A stretch of 64,000 nt of DNA from Vibrio furnissii CIP 102972. GTDB lineage: Bacteria > Pseudomonadota > Gammaproteobacteria > Enterobacterales > Vibrionaceae. How positions within the stretch are numbered: the stretch's first letter is position 1; the number at the start of each line of letters is the position of its first letter. Below the pieces are notes generated by a model. It saw nothing but the letters and a program-made list of their open reading frames with translations. It ran no database searches and had not been told where the DNA came from. This document shows positions 26,409 through 36,012 of this stretch, piece after piece. The position numbers and the translations under genes were made by a program. The stretch is from positions 1 through 64,000 of the forward strand of contig NZ_ACZP01000012.1 in assembly GCF_000176175.1 (NCBI RefSeq), given 5' to 3'.

Positions 26409-26876
26409 TTACGGGTGGACGTTCCAAGCCACTTTGCCCTGGCGGGTGTGGGGATCGTAGTCAATGCACATCAAGCCCGAGGTCGGGAACATCGGCGGCA
26501 CCATATCCGCCACAAACTCGGAAGCCAGATAGCCCACCAACGGCAGATGTGACACCAACAGCAGCGAGTCGAGCGTTTCCAACTCAACCAACGCCGCTAA
26601 ATATTCAAACACACTCTCAGCCTGACCATAAGGCGTAATGTCGTCACAAATCTGCACGTGGCGAGCAGAAAAATAACGTGACACTTCCTGCCACGTTTGC
26701 TGCGCACGAAGATAAGGGCTGACCAAAACTTTATCGATAGTATGCAGATCTTGTTGTTCGATACAGGCACGGGCAACCGCGACTGATTCGCTGCGACCTC
26801 TGTCTGTCAAAGCTCGCTCTGCGTCGCTGGCTGCATAGTGATGCGCTTCACCATGACGCATGATAAATATTTTCAT
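26409..26876 (-). CDS. sixA: Phosphohistidine phosphatase SixA
   Basis: A 155-residue member of the histidine phosphatase superfamily. The RHG catalytic motif is at residues 7-9 (IFIMRHGEAHHY), with later family residues in KVLVSPYLRAQQTW and LLVSHLPLVGYLASE. In E. coli SixA removes phosphate from phosphohistidine proteins such as PTS-Ntr/ArcB components. It is monocistronic, divergent from the M16 peptidase gene. Confidence 0.93.
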   Translation of the reverse strand: MKIFIMRHGEAHHYAASDAERALTDRGRSESVAVARACIEQQDLHTIDKVLVSPYLRAQQTWQEVSRYFSARHVQICDDITPYGQAESVFEYLAALVELETLDSLLLVSHLPLVGYLASEFVADMVPPMFPTSGLMCIDYDPHTRQGKVAWNVHP

Positions 26877-27097
26877 TAGGTATACCTATTTGCTCTTCTA
26901 CACACAGGCAGTCTGATGCTGCTTTGTCGCCGATTATAGCAATCCCTAAAGTAAAGACTTAGACCGGGGTAACAGTCTATTAAAAAGTCAGCTTTAGGAC
27001 TAGAATGACATTCTGCTCAAAAAATCACAGGCTTGAATTTGCGCCGTTTCGTTTCAACGCCATACTTAAAAAATCAAAGCCCTATCGGAGAACTTCT

Positions 27098-29878
27098 GTG
27101 CACATTAGCCCAAATGATTCAAATAGCTACCGACATCTGACTCTGTCCAATTCGTTGCGTGTGCTGTTGATCCACAATGAAAGTGCTCAGAAGTCTGCCG
27201 CCGCGTTAGCCGTTAAGGTTGGCCACTTCGACGATCCTAAAGAACGCGAAGGGTTAGCCCATTATCTGGAACATATGCTGTTTTTAGGTACGCGAAAATA
27301 CCCTAAAGTGGGCGAATTTCAAAGCGTAATTAATCAGCACGGCGGAACCAATAATGCGTGGACTGGAACGGAACACACGTGTTTCTTCTTCGATGTATCA
27401 CCGAACGTGTTTGAAAAAGCGCTCGATCGTTTCAGCCAATTTTTCAACGCGCCGCTGTTTAATGCCGAAGCCTTAGACAAAGAGCGCCAAGCGGTCGACT
27501 CCGAATACAAACTCAAACTGAGCGATGATTCTCGCCGTCTCTATCAAGTGCAAAAAGCCACCATTAACCCGGCGCACCCGTTTGCGAAGTTCTCGGTTGG
27601 CAACCTTGAGACACTCGGCGACCGTGACGGCAGCAACATTCGTGACGAAATCATCGCGTTTCACGAACAACACTATTCTGCCGATTTGATGACGCTGGTC
27701 ATCATGGGGCCGCAAAGCCTTGATGAGCTCGAACATTGGACGCGCGACACATTCAGCGCGATTGAAAACCGTCATTTGGCAGACAAAGTCATTGATGAAC
27801 CCTTTGTCACGCCGGAACAAACGGGGTTGATGATTCAGGTTGAGCCACTCAAAGAAATTCGCAAACTCATCATGAGTTTTCCGATGCCCAGCACCGATGC
27901 CTATTATCAGCGTAAGCCGCTGTCCTACTTTGCCCATTTGATTGGTTATGAAGGCGAAGGCAGCCTGCTGCTTGCCCTAAAAGAGAAAGGATGGATCACA
28001 TCGCTGTCTGCCGGTGGTGGTGCCAGCGGCAGCAATTACCGTGAGTTTTCCGTCAGTTGTGCCTTAACCCCGCTGGGGCTTGAGCACGTCGATGACATCA
28101 TTCAAGCCTTGTTTGAGACCTTAACGTTGATTCGCGAAAACGGGTTGAACGCATGGCGCTACACCGAAAAACGCGCGGTGCTGGAATCAGCCTTTCGTTT
28201 TCAGGAAACCTCACGCCCGCTGGATATCGTCAGTCATTTGGTGATCAACATGCAGCATTATGCCGCTGAAGACATCATCTACGGCGATTACATGATGCAA
28301 ACCTATGACGAAGCGCTGCTGCGTGAAATTTTGACCTATCTGGTGCCAGAAAATCTGCGTGCAACGCTGATTGCACAAGGGCTGGACTACGACCGTGAAG
28401 CCGATTGGTATTTCACACCGTATTCCGTACGCCCTTTCAGCGCCCAACAAATGGCCCAATTCCACCACCACAGCATGTCGCTGCCACTTGAACTGCCGGG
28501 AGAAAACCCGTTTATTTGCGATCAGCTTGACCCGCGCCCATTGGAAGACGACACCCAAACCCTGCCGCAAGTGGTACAGGATCTCCCGGGCTTTCGTCTG
28601 TGGCATCAGCAAGATACCGAATTCCACGTGCCGAAAGGCGTGATTTACATTGCCATCGATAGCCCACATTCCGTGGCGAGCACGCGCAATATCGTCATCA
28701 CGCGACTGTGCGTCGAGATGTTCCTCGACACGCTGGCCAAAGAAACGTATCAAGCAGAGATTGCCGGCATGGGTTACAACATGTACGCCCACCAAGGCGG
28801 CGTGACACTGACTATTTCCGGATTCAGCCAGAAACAGCCACAGCTGATGAAGATGATTCTCGATAAATTTGCTCGACGAGAATTCAGCGAACAACGGTTT
28901 GACACCATCAAACAACAGTTGCTACGTAACTGGCGCAACGCCGCCCATGACCGCCCAATTTCACAGCTGTTCAATGCCATGACCGGCTTACTGCAACCCA
29001 ATAACCCGCCCTACGGCCAATTGTTGGAAGCACTGGAAACGATCCACGTCGGTGAACTGCCCGAATTCGTAGAGAAGATCCTCGCGCAACTGCACATCGA
29101 AATGTTCGTGTATGGCGATTGGCAGCAACACGATGCGATAGCCATGGCAGAAGTGCTCAAAGATGCACTGCGCGTCAAAAACCAGACTTACGAAGAGTCG
29201 CTGCGCCCGCTGGTGATGTTGGGCGACAATGGTACTTTCCAGCGTGAAGTGAATTGCGATCAAGATGATTCCGCGATCGTGGTCTACTACCAATCGAAAG
29301 ATACCGAACCACGCAGCATTGCGCTGTATTCGCTGGCAAATCATCTGATGTCAGCCACCTTTTTCCACGAAATCCGCACCAAGCAGCAACTGGGTTATAT
29401 GGTGGGCACAGGCAATATGCCACTCAATCGCCATCCGGGCATGGTGTTGTACGTTCAATCCCCCAATGCTGCCCCGGCGGAACTGATTCGCTCCATCGAC
29501 GAGTTCCTCAATGCGTTTTACATGGTGCTACTGGAGCTCAACGAATATCAATGGCACAGCAGTAAGCGCGGGTTGTGGAATCAGATTGCTACACCGGATC
29601 CAACACTGCGCACACGAGCGCAGCGTTTGTGGGTCGCCATCGGCAATAAAGACTGGACGTTCGATCAACGAGAAGTGGTTTTAGAAGAGCTGAAACAGCT
29701 CAGCCGTTCCGACATGATTCGCTTTGTGGTGAATGAGCTGAAACCGCGCACCGCCAACCGACTCATTATGCACACGCAGGGCAATGCGCACGAAGATGCA
29801 GAACAGCTGAGTTTAGGCCAAGAAATCGGCTCAATTGAAGAGTTTCAACTGCGACCAAAAGCGTACGATCTCGGTTAA
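27098..29878 (+). CDS. M16 (insulinase/pitrilysin) family zinc metalloprotease
   Basis: A 926-residue member of peptidase family M16. The inverted zinc motif HYLEH (55-59) sits in LAHYLEHMLFLGTRKYP, and a distal conserved Glu follows in EAEDKERQAVDSEYKLK-type sequence (LDKERQAVDSEYKLKL). Later inactive M16-type domains include the MSATFFHEIRTKQQLGYMVG block. I start at GTG 27098 because CGGAG lies 7 nt upstream. An ATG at 27005 in frame adds 31 residues that do not look like a signal peptide, so unlike E. coli PtrA (pitrilysin) this protein seems cytoplasmic. Its stop overlaps yecM by 4 nt in convergent orientation. Confidence 0.92.
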   Translation: MHISPNDSNSYRHLTLSNSLRVLLIHNESAQKSAAALAVKVGHFDDPKEREGLAHYLEHMLFLGTRKYPKVGEFQSVINQHGGTNNAWTGTEHTCFFFDVSPNVFEKALDRFSQFFNAPLFNAEALDKERQAVDSEYKLKLSDDSRRLYQVQKATINPAHPFAKFSVGNLETLGDRDGSNIRDEIIAFHEQHYSADLMTLVIMGPQSLDELEHWTRDTFSAIENRHLADKVIDEPFVTPEQTGLMIQVEPLKEIRKLIMSFPMPSTDAYYQRKPLSYFAHLIGYEGEGSLLLALKEKGWITSLSAGGGASGSNYREFSVSCALTPLGLEHVDDIIQALFETLTLIRENGLNAWRYTEKRAVLESAFRFQETSRPLDIVSHLVINMQHYAAEDIIYGDYMMQTYDEALLREILTYLVPENLRATLIAQGLDYDREADWYFTPYSVRPFSAQQMAQFHHHSMSLPLELPGENPFICDQLDPRPLEDDTQTLPQVVQDLPGFRLWHQQDTEFHVPKGVIYIAIDSPHSVASTRNIVITRLCVEMFLDTLAKETYQAEIAGMGYNMYAHQGGVTLTISGFSQKQPQLMKMILDKFARREFSEQRFDTIKQQLLRNWRNAAHDRPISQLFNAMTGLLQPNNPPYGQLLEALETIHVGELPEFVEKILAQLHIEMFVYGDWQQHDAIAMAEVLKDALRVKNQTYEESLRPLVMLGDNGTFQREVNCDQDDSAIVVYYQSKDTEPRSIALYSLANHLMSATFFHEIRTKQQLGYMVGTGNMPLNRHPGMVLYVQSPNAAPAELIRSIDEFLNAFYMVLLELNEYQWHSSKRGLWNQIATPDPTLRTRAQRLWVAIGNKDWTFDQREVVLEELKQLSRSDMIRFVVNELKPRTANRLIMHTQGNAHEDAEQLSLGQEIGSIEEFQLRPKAYDLG

Positions 29879-30468
29879 CGCTCCGATGCCACAATGGTTT
29901 TCAGGGTGTGTGGATGCAGTTTGATGCACACGCCCTGCCATTTAAACGCCACCGTTGGGTTGTTCAACCGCTCCCCTTCACCTTTCGGGCTCGACAATTT
30001 GGTTTTCACGCCCAATTCTGCCAACTTCGGCCATTGCTGCGCGAAGGCTGGAAAGCGCTGTAACAACTCATGGAGAAAGTCATCGGCGGTTTGCGCTTGT
30101 GATGGAATCACAAACTCCACATGTTCCCAGCTTTGCTGCGGATACGTTTTTCCCGGCGCGGGATACGGCAACTCTAAACACTCAATGCGCCACGGTTCAG
30201 CGACCAAAGGCTGATGAAATGCCATCACAATGATCGGGCGACCATTAATCTGCGCGCAGGAGATTTCTTCTGCTTCATCCAACCATGCCACATGAGCGGC
30301 TTTCGCCAATTCCAAATCATTGATTCTGAGTGCAATGTGGTCCAGCGTATGGGTGGATAAATCCATATGTAAAAGCTCGGATAATTGCTGAATTTTATGC
30401 ATAAATTCTGCGAGTTTGTCTTTCATTTGAACAGGATGAAGGCCTGATTCCATCAGCGACTGAAGCAT
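29875..30468 (-). CDS. yecM: YecM family VOC-fold protein
   Basis: A 197-residue protein matching E. coli YecM in several blocks: DHIALRIND, INGRPI, IECLELPYPAPGKTYP, SWEHVEFVIP, VKTKLSSPKGEGERLNNPT and IKLHPHTLKTIVASE. YecM has a vicinal-oxygen-chelate-type fold with putative metal-binding His/Glu, but no established function. It is adjacent and divergent to argS; in E. coli yecM also neighbours argS. Confidence 0.88.
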   Translation of the reverse strand: MLQSLMESGLHPVQMKDKLAEFMHKIQQLSELLHMDLSTHTLDHIALRINDLELAKAAHVAWLDEAEEISCAQINGRPIIVMAFHQPLVAEPWRIECLELPYPAPGKTYPQQSWEHVEFVIPSQAQTADDFLHELLQRFPAFAQQWPKLAELGVKTKLSSPKGEGERLNNPTVAFKWQGVCIKLHPHTLKTIVASER

Positions 30469-30603
30469 TTTAACTACTCAAAATAATGATTTGTCGTCGA
30501 TGTTACCAAGATTCAACCGAAAAGTAGAAAATTTCGTAATTTTGTCCCTATAAGCTCTGTCATAAAATTGCTATCATGTGCGCCAATTTATGAACAAAAT
30601 CGA

Positions 30604-30643
30604 GATATGCATTCACGACTGCCAAGTGAATAAAATGCATATC
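30604..30643 (+). promoter_or_regulatory. Stem-loop in the argS 5' leader
   Basis: GATATGC ATTCAC (30604-30616) pairs with GTGAAT (30626-30631) and GCATATC (30637-30643), giving a 13-bp stem with a 5-nt bulge and a 9-nt loop. It ends 20 nt before the argS Shine-Dalgarno. It has no T run, so it is not a terminator; a leader or stability element is possible. Confidence 0.55.
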
Positions 30644-30674
30644 CAACCAATTCCCAGAATTGAAGGACACGCGT

Positions 30675-32408
30675 GTGAATATCCAAGCACTGATTAATGA
30701 CAAAGTATCTCAGGCTCTTGAAGCCGCTGGCGCACCTACAGGCAGCCCTGCAGCCGTTCGCCAATCCGCAAAACCACAGTTTGGTGATTACCAAGCCAAC
30801 GGCGTTATGGGCGTTGCAAAGCAGTTAGGTACAAATCCGCGAGAATTCGCGCAAAAAGTCATCGATGTGCTTGATTTAGACGGTATCGCGAGCAAAACCG
30901 AAATCGCTGGCCCAGGGTTCATCAACATTTTCCTAAGCGAAGAATTCTTAGCAAAACAAGCGGATGCAGCACTGGCTGACGAGCGTCTGGGTGTGGCGAA
31001 AGAAGCACAACAAACGATCGTGGCTGACTACTCAGCGCCAAACGTTGCCAAAGAAATGCACGTGGGGCACCTGCGTTCAACCATCATCGGCGATGCTGTG
31101 GTTCGCACACTAGAATTCCTCGGCCACAAAGTGATTCGCGCCAACCACATTGGCGACTGGGGCACACAGTTCGGGATGCTGATTGCCAACCTTGAGCGCG
31201 TGCAGCAAGAATCTGGCGAAGTGTCGATGGAACTGTCTGACCTCGAAGCCTTCTACCGTGAATCGAAAAAGCTGTACGATGAAGATGCAGAATTTGCGGA
31301 AAGAGCACGTAACTACGTGGTGAAACTACAAGGTGGCGACGCATTCTGTCTCGACATGTGGAAGAAACTGGTCGACGTGACCATGATTCAAAACCAACGC
31401 AACTACGACCGCCTGAACGTATCACTGACGCGTGACGACGTGATGGGCGAAAGCATGTACAACGACATGCTGCCAGGCATCGTGGCAGACCTGAAAGAGA
31501 AAGGTCTGGCTCAAGAAGATGACGGCGCGCAAGTAGTCTTCCTCGAAGAGTTCAAAAACAAAGACGGCGAGCCAATGGGTGTGATCATCCAAAAACGCGA
31601 CGGCGGCTTCCTGTACACCACCACAGACATCGCGTGTGCGAAATACCGTTACGAAACACTGGGCGCAGATCGCGTGCTGTACTTCATCGACTCTCGTCAG
31701 CATCAACACCTGATGCAAGCGTGGACCATCGTACGCAAAGCGGGTTACGTGCCAGAAGAAGTGACTCTGGAACACCATGCATTTGGTATGATGCTGGGCA
31801 AAGACGGTCGTCCATTCAAGACGCGTGCTGGCGGCACTGTGCGTCTGGCCGATCTGCTGGATGAAGCCGAAGAACGTGCAAAAGCCCTGATCGAATCGAA
31901 AAACCCAGATCTAGGCGCTGACGAGAAAGCGGATATCGCGACCACTGTGGCAATGGCTGCTGTGAAATACGCAGACCTGTCAAAACACCGTACCACTGAC
32001 TACGTGTTTGATTGGGACAACATGCTGGCATTTGAAGGCAACACCGCACCTTACATGCAGTACGCGTACACACGTGTTGCGTCTATCTTCGCAAAAGCAG
32101 GCGTTTCACCAGACAACCTGACGGGCGACATCAAGATCACCGAAGAGAAAGAGAAAGCACTGATCGCCAAACTGCTGCAATTTGAAGAAGCGGTTCAATC
32201 GGTGTCTCGTGAAGGTCAGCCGCATATTCTATGTAGCTACCTGTTCGAACTGGCGGGTCAATTCTCAAGCTTCTATGAAGCCTGCCCAATCCTGATTGCT
32301 GAAGACGAAAGCGTGAAACAAAGCCGCCTCAAACTGGCCGCGCTAACCGCGAAGACCATCAAACAAGGTCTGTCGCTGTTGGGTATCAAAACGCTAGAAC
32401 GTATGTAA
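30675..32408 (+). CDS. argS: Arginyl-tRNA synthetase
   Basis: Class I aminoacyl-tRNA synthetase charging tRNA-Arg. The 577-residue length equals E. coli ArgS. The N-terminal Add1 domain ([21 protein letters not shown]) is followed by the HIGH motif ([18 protein letters not shown]), [15 protein letters not shown], and the [18 protein letters not shown] and [20 protein letters not shown] segments; as is normal for ArgS, the KMSKS loop is degenerate. The start is GTG 30675 with AAGGA 7 nt upstream, giving VNIQALIND. Confidence 0.97.
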   Translation: MNIQALINDKVSQALEAAGAPTGSPAAVRQSAKPQFGDYQANGVMGVAKQLGTNPREFAQKVIDVLDLDGIASKTEIAGPGFINIFLSEEFLAKQADAALADERLGVAKEAQQTIVADYSAPNVAKEMHVGHLRSTIIGDAVVRTLEFLGHKVIRANHIGDWGTQFGMLIANLERVQQESGEVSMELSDLEAFYRESKKLYDEDAEFAERARNYVVKLQGGDAFCLDMWKKLVDVTMIQNQRNYDRLNVSLTRDDVMGESMYNDMLPGIVADLKEKGLAQEDDGAQVVFLEEFKNKDGEPMGVIIQKRDGGFLYTTTDIACAKYRYETLGADRVLYFIDSRQHQHLMQAWTIVRKAGYVPEEVTLEHHAFGMMLGKDGRPFKTRAGGTVRLADLLDEAEERAKALIESKNPDLGADEKADIATTVAMAAVKYADLSKHRTTDYVFDWDNMLAFEGNTAPYMQYAYTRVASIFAKAGVSPDNLTGDIKITEEKEKALIAKLLQFEEAVQSVSREGQPHILCSYLFELAGQFSSFYEACPILIAEDESVKQSRLKLAALTAKTIKQGLSLLGIKTLERM

Positions 32409-32429
32409 TCAATAAATTGAGACGATTCA

Positions 32430-32458
32430 AAGGCTGGCACATGGTGTCAGCCTTTTTT
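32430..32458 (+). terminator. Intrinsic terminator of argS
   Basis: Long stem AAGGCTGGCAC/GTGTCAGCCTT (one G-U pair, ATG loop) followed by six T. The TATAAT at 32466-32471 just beyond is a likely -10 element for the next gene. Confidence 0.9.
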
Positions 32459-32519
32459 ATTGGCGTATAATGGTGACTTCTGTCGCATTCCGACGGCATC
32501 AACCATAACGGACAACACC

Positions 32520-32948
32520 ATGAGTTTCGAACTTCATCCTCAGTTAGCAAAAGATACCGATGTCATTGGCCATTTCCCATTATGTGTCGCGCTGCTGCAC
32601 AAAGACGCTGCCGTGCCTTGGGTCATTCTGGTTCCGAAAAAAGCGAATCTGAAGGAACTTCATCACTTGCCAATGCATGAACAGCAGCAATTTCTGCTCG
32701 AATCCCAAGCGATCAATCAGGCGCTGGAAGCCTTGTTCCAACCGGACAAACTCAATTTGGGTGCGCTAGGCAATATGGTTCCTCAGCTGCATATCCATCA
32801 CATCGCTCGTTTTGAACACGATGTCGCTTGGCCAGGTCCCGTGTGGGGCAACACCCCGGGCGAACGTCGCAGCGAAGCCGACCAAGACACCATGTTGACT
32901 AAACTGCGCAATGTCCTTTCCTTGAGCTCGTTGTTTGTGGCCGTTTAA
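32520..32948 (+). CDS. HIT-domain protein
   Basis: A 142-residue histidine-triad family protein, likely a nucleotide phosphoramidase, hydrolase or transferase. PWVILVPKKANLKELHHLP matches the HIT strand-helix unit, and the nucleotide-binding histidine block is VPQLHIHHIARF. The usual HxHxH triad is read here as H-I-H-H-I, so the third His of the strict pattern is not in place. I start at ATG 32520 (MSFELHPQL), since an upstream in-frame ATG would overlap the promoter region. Monocistronic, between two terminators. Confidence 0.85.
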   Translation: MSFELHPQLAKDTDVIGHFPLCVALLHKDAAVPWVILVPKKANLKELHHLPMHEQQQFLLESQAINQALEALFQPDKLNLGALGNMVPQLHIHHIARFEHDVAWPGPVWGNTPGERRSEADQDTMLTKLRNVLSLSSLFVAV

Positions 32949-32955
32949 ACGCCGT

Positions 32956-32983
32956 AAAAAAAGCCGCTTAACGCGGCTTTTTT
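32956..32983. terminator. Bidirectional terminator between HIT gene and feoC
   Basis: AAAAAAGCCGC pairs with GCGGCTTTTTT around TTAAC; A and T tracts on both sides suit termination of both the HIT gene (plus) and the feo operon (minus). Confidence 0.9.
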
Positions 32984-32991
32984 CGTTCCGA

Positions 32992-33222
32992 TTACATCGT
33001 GACCGTCACAGACAATCCTTGGTCCCGATTGAGGGAGTAACGCACTCGCGTGACACGATGCGCTGCATTGGTATCAATAAAGCGTGAAATAACGCCTTTC
33101 TTAATCCACACCGCCAACATCGCATCCACGCCATCTTCACTGAGCGCAAACCGCTTCGCGAGCTCTTTGCGCGAAATCCCGCCTTGCGCTGCAATCGCTT
33201 GTTTTAGCTCAGTTAAAATCAT
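32992..33222 (-). CDS. feoC: Ferrous iron transport protein FeoC, cysteine-free
   Basis: A 76-residue winged-helix-like small protein (LTELKQAIAAQGGISRKELA, then RFALSEDGVDAMLAVWIKKG) at the end of the feo operon. FeoC binds FeoB; in enterobacteria it carries four cysteines for an iron-sulfur cluster, but this protein contains no cysteine at all, so it cannot hold that cluster. Vibrio FeoC proteins are known to lack these cysteines. The start overlaps the feoB stop (ATGA). Confidence 0.9.
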   Translation of the reverse strand: MILTELKQAIAAQGGISRKELAKRFALSEDGVDAMLAVWIKKGVISRFIDTNAAHRVTRVRYSLNRDQGLSVTVTM

Positions 33223-35489
33223 GCAATTTGCACCTCAAGACGTTGTTGTTTGCGACCTGCTCGTTTGAGTAAATGAAAGACCAGCGCGCAGCCCAACACA
33301 ATACCGACGATCCAACTGGCACTCTTCATCGGTGCGTCACTGAAATGTGCCGCTTGATTGAACAATGCTGCCGACGCATAGGCCAAGCCCATCGTCCACA
33401 CCGCAATAAAGCGCGCATAGCGAGTACCGAATTCACGCACGTACGCCCCCATCGCGGCCACACAGGGTGTGTAAAGCAAAATGAAAATCAGGTAAGAGAA
33501 CGCAGCATAACTGGTCACAAAGTGGCTGTTCAGGTTGCCAAAAATCGAGGCATCGACATCTTGATCTTGCGCCACCGATGCGCTGTCAGACAAATCGCCC
33601 ACTTCAATGCCCAGCGGATCTGAGAAGTTTAGTCCCATCAGGTTTTCAGGAATCGACATCACCGCATCTTTCAGGCTGCCCATCAGATCGTACTCAGCAT
33701 CGTCGCCTTCTGCAGAGGTGTACAGGTTGTTTAACGTCCCGACCACCGCTTCTTTGGCAAAGATACCCGTGATGATACCAACCGTCGCTTGCCAGTTATC
33801 TTGCTTGATCCCAATCGGTTCAAAGACCGGCGTCACCACCTGCGCCGCTTTGGACAAGACCGAGTTGTCACTGTCTTCGTTGCCAAATGAGCCGTCGGTA
33901 CCGACCGAGTTCAAGAAGCTCAGCACCGCCACCACAATCACGATGGTTTTACCGGCACCCAACACAAAGCGTTTCAGCTTCTGCCACGTTTTGATCAGTA
34001 CGTTTTGCAGCGTGGGGACTTCGTAGTCTGGCATTTCCATCACTAGGTTGTCACTTGAGCCCGGATACAAAGTCTTCTTCAATACCCAACCGGTAAATAC
34101 CGCCGCAATGATGCCCAGTAAGTACAACGCAAACACCACATTTTGGCCACTTTCCGGAAAGAATGCCGCCGCAAACAGGGCATACACTGGCAAACGCGCA
34201 CCACACGACATAAATGGTGCCATGGATGCGGCTAATTTGCGCTCACGCTCTTGATCAAGGGTTCGCGTTGCCATGATCGCAGGCACGTTACAGCCAAAAC
34301 CAAGTACCAGCGGGACAAATGCTTTACCCGGCAGGCCAATTTTCTGCATCACTTTATCCAGAACAAATGCCGCGCGAGACATGTAACCTGAACTTTCTAA
34401 CACCGCCAGGAACAGGTACAAACACGCAATCACTGGAATAAAGGTCGCTACTGTCTGAATACCGCCGCCAAGGCCATCGGCCAGCACCGTCACTAACCAA
34501 ACCGGCAAATGTCCGTCCAACACATAGTGGCCACCATCAACCAACAAAGCGCCCACACCGATATCAAAGAAATCGATAAATGCGCTCCCGATGTTAATGG
34601 AGAACATAAACATCAGGTACATCACCACAAAGAAGAACGGCACACCGATCCACTTGTTCAGTACCAAACGGTCTGCTTTTTCCGTGAAGCTGTGACTCAA
34701 TTTGCCTTCACTGCGGCGCACTTTCTGACACAACTGATGCAGATACGTGTATTTGCAATCCGCAACCAGCAGATCGATGTCGGTGGCACACAAGCGCTGC
34801 TCGTGCGCAATCTGCTCGCGATGAGATTCGGCTAAGCCATTGATCACCAGCAAGTCATTTTCTAGTGCGCGAATCGCCAGTGCGCGTGCAGCCACTTCTT
34901 GATTTGAAAACAGCGGCATCAAACGCGCAATCGACGCTTCAAATTCAGTGCCATAGTCCAAATCAAGCTGTTTCAGTGCGACGCCTTTCACCAACAATTC
35001 GTGTAATTTGTCTTTAAATCGGCGAACTTGACTCTTGTCGTGTGCCGACAACGTCAACACCGGGCAACCCAGCGCTTTTTCTAGTTTCTTCACATCAATG
35101 GTTTGACGTTCACGTTTTAACGCGTCCATCTTATTGAGCACCACCACCATCGGGCGCGCCAATTCACGCAGTTGCAGCGTCATATATAAGCTGCGTTCCA
35201 AACAGGTCACGTCAACCACGTTAATAATCAGGTCGGCCGGATGGGTGAGCACCGCACGTGATGCGATAGACTCATCAATGCTGTTGCTGTCATTCCCGCT
35301 GTCGAGCGCATAAATGCCCGGTAGATCCGTTAATCGACATTCGTCACCACCATGTTGATAACGACCCGTCTTTTTCTCGACAGTCACCCCGGCCCAGTTG
35401 CCCACTTGTTGTTTGGCACCCGTCAGGCCGTTGAAGAGTGTTGTTTTACCGCTGTTGGGGTTACCGACCGTTAGAACGTTATAATGCAT
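33219..35489 (-). CDS. feoB: Ferrous iron transporter FeoB
   Basis: A 756-residue iron permease of the inner membrane with an N-terminal G domain: G1 GNPNSGKTT (8-16), G2/G3 region VEKKTGRYQ and DLPGIYAL, G4 NKMD. A helical guanine-nucleotide dissociation-inhibitor segment follows, then the two Gate-type membrane regions including VLGFGCNVPAIMATR and SCGARLPVYALFA. A hydrophilic, acidic loop lies around residues 600-650. It is the main component of the anaerobic/acid ferrous uptake system. Confidence 0.97.
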   Translation of the reverse strand: MHYNVLTVGNPNSGKTTLFNGLTGAKQQVGNWAGVTVEKKTGRYQHGGDECRLTDLPGIYALDSGNDSNSIDESIASRAVLTHPADLIINVVDVTCLERSLYMTLQLRELARPMVVVLNKMDALKRERQTIDVKKLEKALGCPVLTLSAHDKSQVRRFKDKLHELLVKGVALKQLDLDYGTEFEASIARLMPLFSNQEVAARALAIRALENDLLVINGLAESHREQIAHEQRLCATDIDLLVADCKYTYLHQLCQKVRRSEGKLSHSFTEKADRLVLNKWIGVPFFFVVMYLMFMFSINIGSAFIDFFDIGVGALLVDGGHYVLDGHLPVWLVTVLADGLGGGIQTVATFIPVIACLYLFLAVLESSGYMSRAAFVLDKVMQKIGLPGKAFVPLVLGFGCNVPAIMATRTLDQERERKLAASMAPFMSCGARLPVYALFAAAFFPESGQNVVFALYLLGIIAAVFTGWVLKKTLYPGSSDNLVMEMPDYEVPTLQNVLIKTWQKLKRFVLGAGKTIVIVVAVLSFLNSVGTDGSFGNEDSDNSVLSKAAQVVTPVFEPIGIKQDNWQATVGIITGIFAKEAVVGTLNNLYTSAEGDDAEYDLMGSLKDAVMSIPENLMGLNFSDPLGIEVGDLSDSASVAQDQDVDASIFGNLNSHFVTSYAAFSYLIFILLYTPCVAAMGAYVREFGTRYARFIAVWTMGLAYASAALFNQAAHFSDAPMKSASWIVGIVLGCALVFHLLKRAGRKQQRLEVQIA

Positions 35490-35716
35490 TACGCTTTCTC
35501 CACATCAATCGCTGCGGCAATACTTTCCCGTACTGCAATAGACACACCACGAACTTCAACTTGCAAAGGATCACCCATCGGCGCACGACGAATTAAAGTG
35601 ACCTGCGTGTTTGGTAACAACCCCATCACCATGAGTTTTTTTCGAACATCGGTCGACAGACCATTCAACGCCAGAATCTGGCCGGATTCACCCGCTTTTA
35701 AATCAGATAATTTCAT
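35489..35716 (-). CDS. feoA: Ferrous iron transport protein FeoA
   Basis: A 75-residue SH3-like protein required for FeoB function. The fold shows in GQILALNGLSTDVRKKLMVM, GLLPNTQVTLIRRAPMGDPL and EVRGVSIAVRESIA. I start at ATG 35716 (MKLSDLKAG); an in-frame TTG at 35731 is possible but less likely. First gene of feoABC, sharing one base with feoB. Confidence 0.92.
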   Translation of the reverse strand: MKLSDLKAGESGQILALNGLSTDVRKKLMVMGLLPNTQVTLIRRAPMGDPLQVEVRGVSIAVRESIAAAIDVEKA

Positions 35717-35760
35717 CGTAGCCACACGCAATCGTATTGTTAATGAGAAATATTATTATT

Positions 35761-35779
35761 AATAATGTGAATCATACTC
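35761..35779. promoter_or_regulatory. Candidate Fur box upstream of feoA
   Basis: AATAATGTGAATCATACTC matches 14 of 19 positions of the classical Fur box GATAATGATAATCATTATC by hand alignment, 45 bp upstream of the feoA start. This implies repression of feo by Fe-Fur. Confidence 0.6.
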
Positions 35780-35798
35780 TTCCACCCCAGCTATGTAA

Positions 35799-35812
35799 TT
35801 GTGTGAAATCAA
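35799..35812. promoter_or_regulatory. Candidate FNR/CRP-family site upstream of feoA
   Basis: TTGTGTGAAATCAA matches 8 of 10 defined bases of the FNR consensus TTGAT-N4-ATCAA; one half-site (ATCAA) is perfect and the other (TTGTG) is CRP-like. It lies about 83 bp upstream of feoA, consistent with anaerobic activation of feo. Confidence 0.5.
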
Positions 35813-36012
35813 AGATTGCACCAATTGAACCGTCATTTTTGTTAATTATCCGCCCGTCAAAAACGTTAATCTCGCTTTAAGTATTTTCTTACGCCTCCGC
35901 GGTGTGATCCACCTCAAACCGAGAAAAACATAAATACCTAATAAATCAAACGCTTAAATATAAAACGAAGATTGGCGGATTTCTCCTGTTACGTTGGCGT
36001 TAATTTTATAAG

